Shown here in pieces: positions 43,418 through 46,318 of a DNA stretch of 46,318 nt. Within the stretch, counting starts at the first letter, position 1. The number at the start of each line of letters is the position of its first letter. Origin of the DNA: Planctomycetaceae bacterium (GTDB taxonomy: Bacteria; Planctomycetota; Planctomycetia; Planctomycetales; Planctomycetaceae); assembly GCA_016795145.1 (NCBI GenBank), contig JAEUII010000425.1:1-46318 (forward strand), given 5' to 3'. The notes beneath the pieces are model-generated. The model was not told the DNA's origin and searched no databases. It was given only the letters and a program-made list of their open reading frames with translations. The position numbers were made by a program, and so were the translations under genes.

Positions 43418-43455
43418 AAGGCCACGCTCGAAAAGGGCGTGGCCTTTTTTGTTTT
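43418..43455 (+). terminator. rho-independent terminator of the M28 peptidase gene
   Basis: AAGGCCACGC (43418-43427) pairs perfectly with GCGTGGCCTT (43437-43446) over a 9-nt loop, followed by TTTT-GTTTT. This is the only textbook intrinsic terminator I see in the window. Confidence 0.92.
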
Positions 43456-43639
43456 GTGTTGATGGAGTTGCGATATGCGGGACTTCGGGTACTTCGGTTA
43501 GCACAGACGCAGCCTGTGACGCGCAGCGGCCGGAAGCTGATGGAGAAGTGTCGTAGTTTCGGTGCACGCAAATCCTGATGTTGTGGTTCGCGACTCTCTT
43601 TTCGATGCTTCGAGCATCCTCCATTCGAAAACGCACTCG

Positions 43640-43675
43640 CCGATTCCTTCGCGCCTTTGCGCCTCCGCGTGCAAC
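43640..43675 (-). repeat. dispersed intergenic repeat motif ('acgcgaaggcgcaaagg' type)
   Basis: On the minus strand the segment contains CACGCGGAGGCGCAAAGGCG followed by CGAAGGAATC. I recall close variants of this string as a common intergenic repeat in planctomycetes and other phyla. Only one copy is in the window, so repetitiveness is not shown here. Confidence 0.35.
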
Positions 43676-43693
43676 CAAACGAATCACTACCGT

Positions 43694-43714
43694 GAACGAT
43701 TGAGACAATCGTTC
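43694..43714. other. perfect small hairpin
   Basis: GAACGATT (43694-43701) and AATCGTTC (43707-43714) with a 5-nt loop GAGAC, 109 bp before the DUF1501 start. No T-run. Could be an operator or a repeat end. Confidence 0.35.
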
Positions 43715-43822
43715 TCCACTGCGTTTGACGGATGCTTCTTGATTAAGACGGAATGATCTGGGATAGTGTGGGCCCCTGATTTTCCCTCCTGCCTTTTCCG
43801 GCCCTGCTTCCGGAGCCCACCG

Positions 43823-45226
43823 ATGTTCAGTATCCCGGATTATTCCACTCGATTATGTGATGGCATGCTCCGTCGTGATGCGATGCGAGTGGGTGGATTG
43901 TCGGCGCTGGGGCTGTCCTTGGCGGGGCTGAATCAGGCGAAGGCCGATACCACGGAACTCGATCAGTCTCCAGGCTTTGGACGTGCGAAATCCGTCATCA
44001 TGGTCTGGCTGCTGGGTGGTCCTCCTCAGCATGAAACGTGGGATCCCAAACCGAATGCACCTCGTGAAGTTCAAGGGGAGTTTGGCTGCATTGATTCAGT
44101 CGTCCCTGGCATTCGCGTTGGTGAGCTGATGCCGAAACTGGCCATGCACACGGACAAGCTGTCGGTCCTGCGTGCGGTCGTGACAAAAGACCAGGCACAT
44201 TCTTCCAGTGGTTACCAGATGCTGACCGGAGTTCCTCATCAGCCCCTGAGTCAGGAAAACGTCACGAGCAAAGCACCGAACCTGTCACCGTCTCATGCGG
44301 CGATGGTTCGAGCGTTGCGGCCGGATCGAGATGGCTTGCCGTCGGCGATCGCGCTGCCATACCACATTGCAAACGACGGTGAGATCCTGTGGCCGGGGCA
44401 GACGGCCGGAGTTCTTGGACGGCAGTTTGATCCGTGGCTCATTCCGTGTGATCCCTCGAAGCCGGATTTTCAGGTGCCGGACTTGTCGCTGCAGTCGGAT
44501 ATCTCTTCGGGTCGTTTTGCGTCTCGCCGTGCGTTGCTGGCAGGACTGGATTCCGTACGTCGACAGGTTGATCAGCTTGGAACAGCAGGGCAGTTTCATC
44601 AGCATTCTCAGCAGGCGTTTGATCTTCTTGCCGGCAAAGCAGCGCGGCGTGCGTTTGAGATCAACGAAGAATCCGACTCACTGCGAGACCGATATGGTCG
44701 CAATCGTTTTGGACAATCGCTGCTGCTGGCTCGACGACTTGTTGAGGCGGGAGTCTCGCTTGTGCAGGTCAACTGGACTCGTGTCGAAGATGTGAAGAAC
44801 AATGGTTCATGGGATACTCACAACAACCATTTTTCAGACCTGAAGAATCATCTGATGCCTCGCATGGATCTCGCGTGTTCAGCGCTGTTTGAAGATCTGC
44901 AGCAGCGAGGATTGTTGAAGGATACTCTGGTTGTCTGGCTGGGTGAGTTTGGTCATACACCGCGGATCAACGGCAACGGCGGACGGGATCACTGGGGCAA
45001 TTGCTTTTCCATCGCGCTGGGCGGAGCCGGGATTCGAGGAGGCTTCGTTCACGGCGAATCTGATCCTCACGCAGCGTTTCCGTTATCGGGAGCGGTTTCA
45101 CCGGCGGACGTGACTGCGACGATCTTCCATAGTCTCGGATTTTCCCCCGAGACATTGCTGTACGACCAGACTGATCGCCCATTTCCGGTGACTCGAGGAC
45201 AGGTCATCCGCGAGATCCTGGCATAG
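43823..45226 (+). CDS. DUF1501 domain exported protein (second copy)
   Basis: 467 residues from ATG 43823, which has CGGAG 8 bases upstream; the frame's earlier GTG at 43766 is less likely. The N-terminus has LRRDAMRVGGLSALGLSLAG, a twin-arginine-like export signal. Family segments: VIMVWLLGGPPQHETWDPKP, WDTHNNHFSDLKNHLMPRMD, then VVWLGEFGHTPRINGNGGRD followed by HWGNCFSIALGGAGIRGG. It differs clearly from the DUF1501 protein at 14350-15783, so this is a separate subfamily, not a recent duplicate. The partner DUF1549/DUF1553 cytochrome gene often found beside this type is absent here. Role unknown. miaA follows 26 bp later. Confidence 0.92.
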   Translation: MFSIPDYSTRLCDGMLRRDAMRVGGLSALGLSLAGLNQAKADTTELDQSPGFGRAKSVIMVWLLGGPPQHETWDPKPNAPREVQGEFGCIDSVVPGIRVGELMPKLAMHTDKLSVLRAVVTKDQAHSSSGYQMLTGVPHQPLSQENVTSKAPNLSPSHAAMVRALRPDRDGLPSAIALPYHIANDGEILWPGQTAGVLGRQFDPWLIPCDPSKPDFQVPDLSLQSDISSGRFASRRALLAGLDSVRRQVDQLGTAGQFHQHSQQAFDLLAGKAARRAFEINEESDSLRDRYGRNRFGQSLLLARRLVEAGVSLVQVNWTRVEDVKNNGSWDTHNNHFSDLKNHLMPRMDLACSALFEDLQQRGLLKDTLVVWLGEFGHTPRINGNGGRDHWGNCFSIALGGAGIRGGFVHGESDPHAAFPLSGAVSPADVTATIFHSLGFSPETLLYDQTDRPFPVTRGQVIREILA

Positions 45227-45252
45227 CGCCGCGGAAGTGCTCTAATTCGCGG

Positions 45253-46209
45253 ATGATTTTCCCTTCCGAGCTTCTTCGCAAATGCTGGTTTCTTGCCGGG
45301 CCCACTGCCTCCGGAAAGTCCGCTGCGTCATTGGTTCTGGCACGCTTGCTTGATGCCGAGATTATCTCGCTGGATTCCATGGCGATCTATCGCGGCATGG
45401 ATATTGGAACAGCCAAACCGTCGCTGGAAGATCAGCAGCGTGTTCCGCATCACATGATTGATATCGCGGACCCGGAACAGGACTTCAGTGTTGCAGAGTT
45501 TCTGAAGCTGACGCTCGACGCCGCGGAACAGATCGATCGACGCGGACGAGTTCCGTTGTTTGTCGGTGGCACGGGGTTGTACCTTCGAGCCATCCTGCGA
45601 GGACTGTTCGAAGGACCGTCGGCGGACTGGACCATCCGGCAGCGCTGGGAAGAGCAGGCTCGAGCGAATGGACCTGAGTGGCTTCACCAGCAGCTCCGGA
45701 ATGTGGATCCCGTCGCGGCCGAACGACTTCATTCGAATGACATGAGGCGAATCATTCGGGCCCTGGAAGTCTTTGAGGTCACTGGCCGGCCGATCTCCGA
45801 TGATCAGCAGCATGGGCCTCGGCCAAAAGACGAACAGCCTCGGTGTGTCGCCTGGATTGAACCACCCCGTGACTGGCTGCGGGCGAGGATTGATCGGCGA
45901 GTTGACTTGATGATGGAAGAAGGCTGGCTTGCTGAGACCGAGCGACTGATGCGGCGTGATCCTCCGCCGGGGCGGACCGCATCCCAGGCTTTAGGTTATC
46001 GAGAACTGAATGAATACCTACAGGGGCGCCAGCAGAGCCAGCACGAGCTGTCCGCGACGGTCGAACTGATCAAAACGGCGACTCGCCAGTTTGCGAAGCG
46101 GCAGCACACGTGGTTTCGGAATCTGGAAGAGTGTTGTGCGATCGCGACAACTGGGGAGGAGACTGCTGACGAGATTGCTCGTCGAGTTCTGGCAGCTGCG
46201 GGAAGTTAA
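45253..46209 (+). CDS. miaA: tRNA dimethylallyltransferase MiaA
   Basis: 318 residues, normal length for MiaA, which transfers a dimethylallyl group to N6 of A37 in tRNAs reading UNN codons. The P-loop GPTASGKS sits at about 16-23. ISLDSMAIYRGMDIGTAKPS matches the substrate-binding segment (usually DS-x-QVYR-x-MDIGTAKP; here MAI replaces the common QVY). VGGTGLYLRAILRGLF and the DMRRIIRALEV motif are present. The C-terminal QFAKRQHTWFRN is the usual 'TR-x-YAKRQ-x-TWFR' element. ATG is 26 bp after the DUF1501 stop, so the two may share a transcript. Confidence 0.97.
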   Translation: MIFPSELLRKCWFLAGPTASGKSAASLVLARLLDAEIISLDSMAIYRGMDIGTAKPSLEDQQRVPHHMIDIADPEQDFSVAEFLKLTLDAAEQIDRRGRVPLFVGGTGLYLRAILRGLFEGPSADWTIRQRWEEQARANGPEWLHQQLRNVDPVAAERLHSNDMRRIIRALEVFEVTGRPISDDQQHGPRPKDEQPRCVAWIEPPRDWLRARIDRRVDLMMEEGWLAETERLMRRDPPPGRTASQALGYRELNEYLQGRQQSQHELSATVELIKTATRQFAKRQHTWFRNLEECCAIATTGEETADEIARRVLAAAGS

Positions 46210-46318
46210 AACTACAACATTCGTTCTGCGTGTGTTAGAGTCCCGCCTTACCGAGATGGAATGATCTCCGTAGCACCATGCCTGGCCGGAACACGAAGTT
46301 CAGCCATTGAAGAGGATT
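46210..46318. other. region after miaA to the window edge
   Basis: 109 bp without a recognisable gene, RNA or clear terminator. A short 5-bp inverted repeat (GAGAT...ATCTC, about 46254-46269) is too weak to call. Confidence 0.4.

Larger units (their letters stand above)
43376..43822. other. intergenic region with terminator, dispersed-repeat motif and hairpin
   Basis: 447 bp holding the peptidase terminator (43418-43455), a repeat-like G/C-A motif (43640-43675) and a small hairpin (43694-43714). A minus-strand frame crosses it but reads like translated intergenic repeat, not protein. Confidence 0.55.

Noticed and set aside
43187..43708. 173-codon minus-strand frame over the end of the peptidase gene
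   Set aside because: It crosses an intrinsic terminator and a repeat-like motif; the product looks like translated intergenic sequence.

Overview
The window looks like a chromosomal segment from a planctomycete, most likely order Planctomycetales. The evidence is the gene content: two DUF1501 proteins, two heme c-tailed beta-propeller dehydrogenases of the PVC type, an animal-type heme peroxidase and a giant repeat protein that both carry the planctomycete LEPR-XLL-like N-terminal motif, EF-hand insertions, and a sulfatase-modifying-factor-fold lipoprotein. No rRNA, tRNA, CRISPR array or phage module was recognised. I cannot name the genus.

Layout. (1) 1-336: the C-terminal remnant of an IS200/REP-associated-type transposase, cut by the window edge, followed by two palindromes. 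(2) 435-2489: mutL. (3) 2612-9660, minus strand: a four-gene tripartite efflux operon in the order TolC-like lipoprotein, membrane-fusion adaptor, ABC ATPase, MacB-type permease. Both the outer-membrane and adaptor components carry EF-hand loops. (4) 10154-11179: a lone NMT1-type substrate-binding protein. (5) 11694-13415: a CBS-pair protein and an LPG-synthase-TM/YbhN-type membrane protein. (6) 13417-17836, minus strand: an operon of a DUF997-like small membrane protein, a sodium:solute symporter, a DUF1501 protein and an FGE-fold lipoprotein. (7) 18425-27106: a 2893-residue secreted-type protein made of about 33 tandem 86-residue IPT/TIG-like repeats, convergent with a heme peroxidase at 27167-29356. 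(8) 29606-29745: a 140-bp element with perfect 25-bp inverted arms. (9) 29859-36865: an FG-GAP propeller protein, a small protein/nucleotidyltransferase pair with a 119-bp overlap, and a 1713-residue fusion (ceramidase-like, LamG, beta-propeller dehydrogenase, HEAT-like, cytochrome c). (10) 36986-41162: a Fic protein convergent with a second dehydrogenase-cytochrome protein. (11) 41508-46209: a small coiled-coil protein, an M28 peptidase with a strong terminator, a second DUF1501 protein, and miaA.

How it fits together. Most genes encode exported or envelope proteins: efflux, solute uptake, periplasmic electron-transfer enzymes and large extracellular proteins. They are mixed with housekeeping genes (mutL, miaA) and two possible toxin-antitoxin or signalling elements (the nucleotidyltransferase pair and Fic). 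The points most worth following up are the EF-hand-bearing efflux system, the giant repeat protein beside the peroxidase, the five-domain 1713-residue fusion, the dual-coding overlap at 31236-31354, and the inverted-repeat element at 29606-29745.
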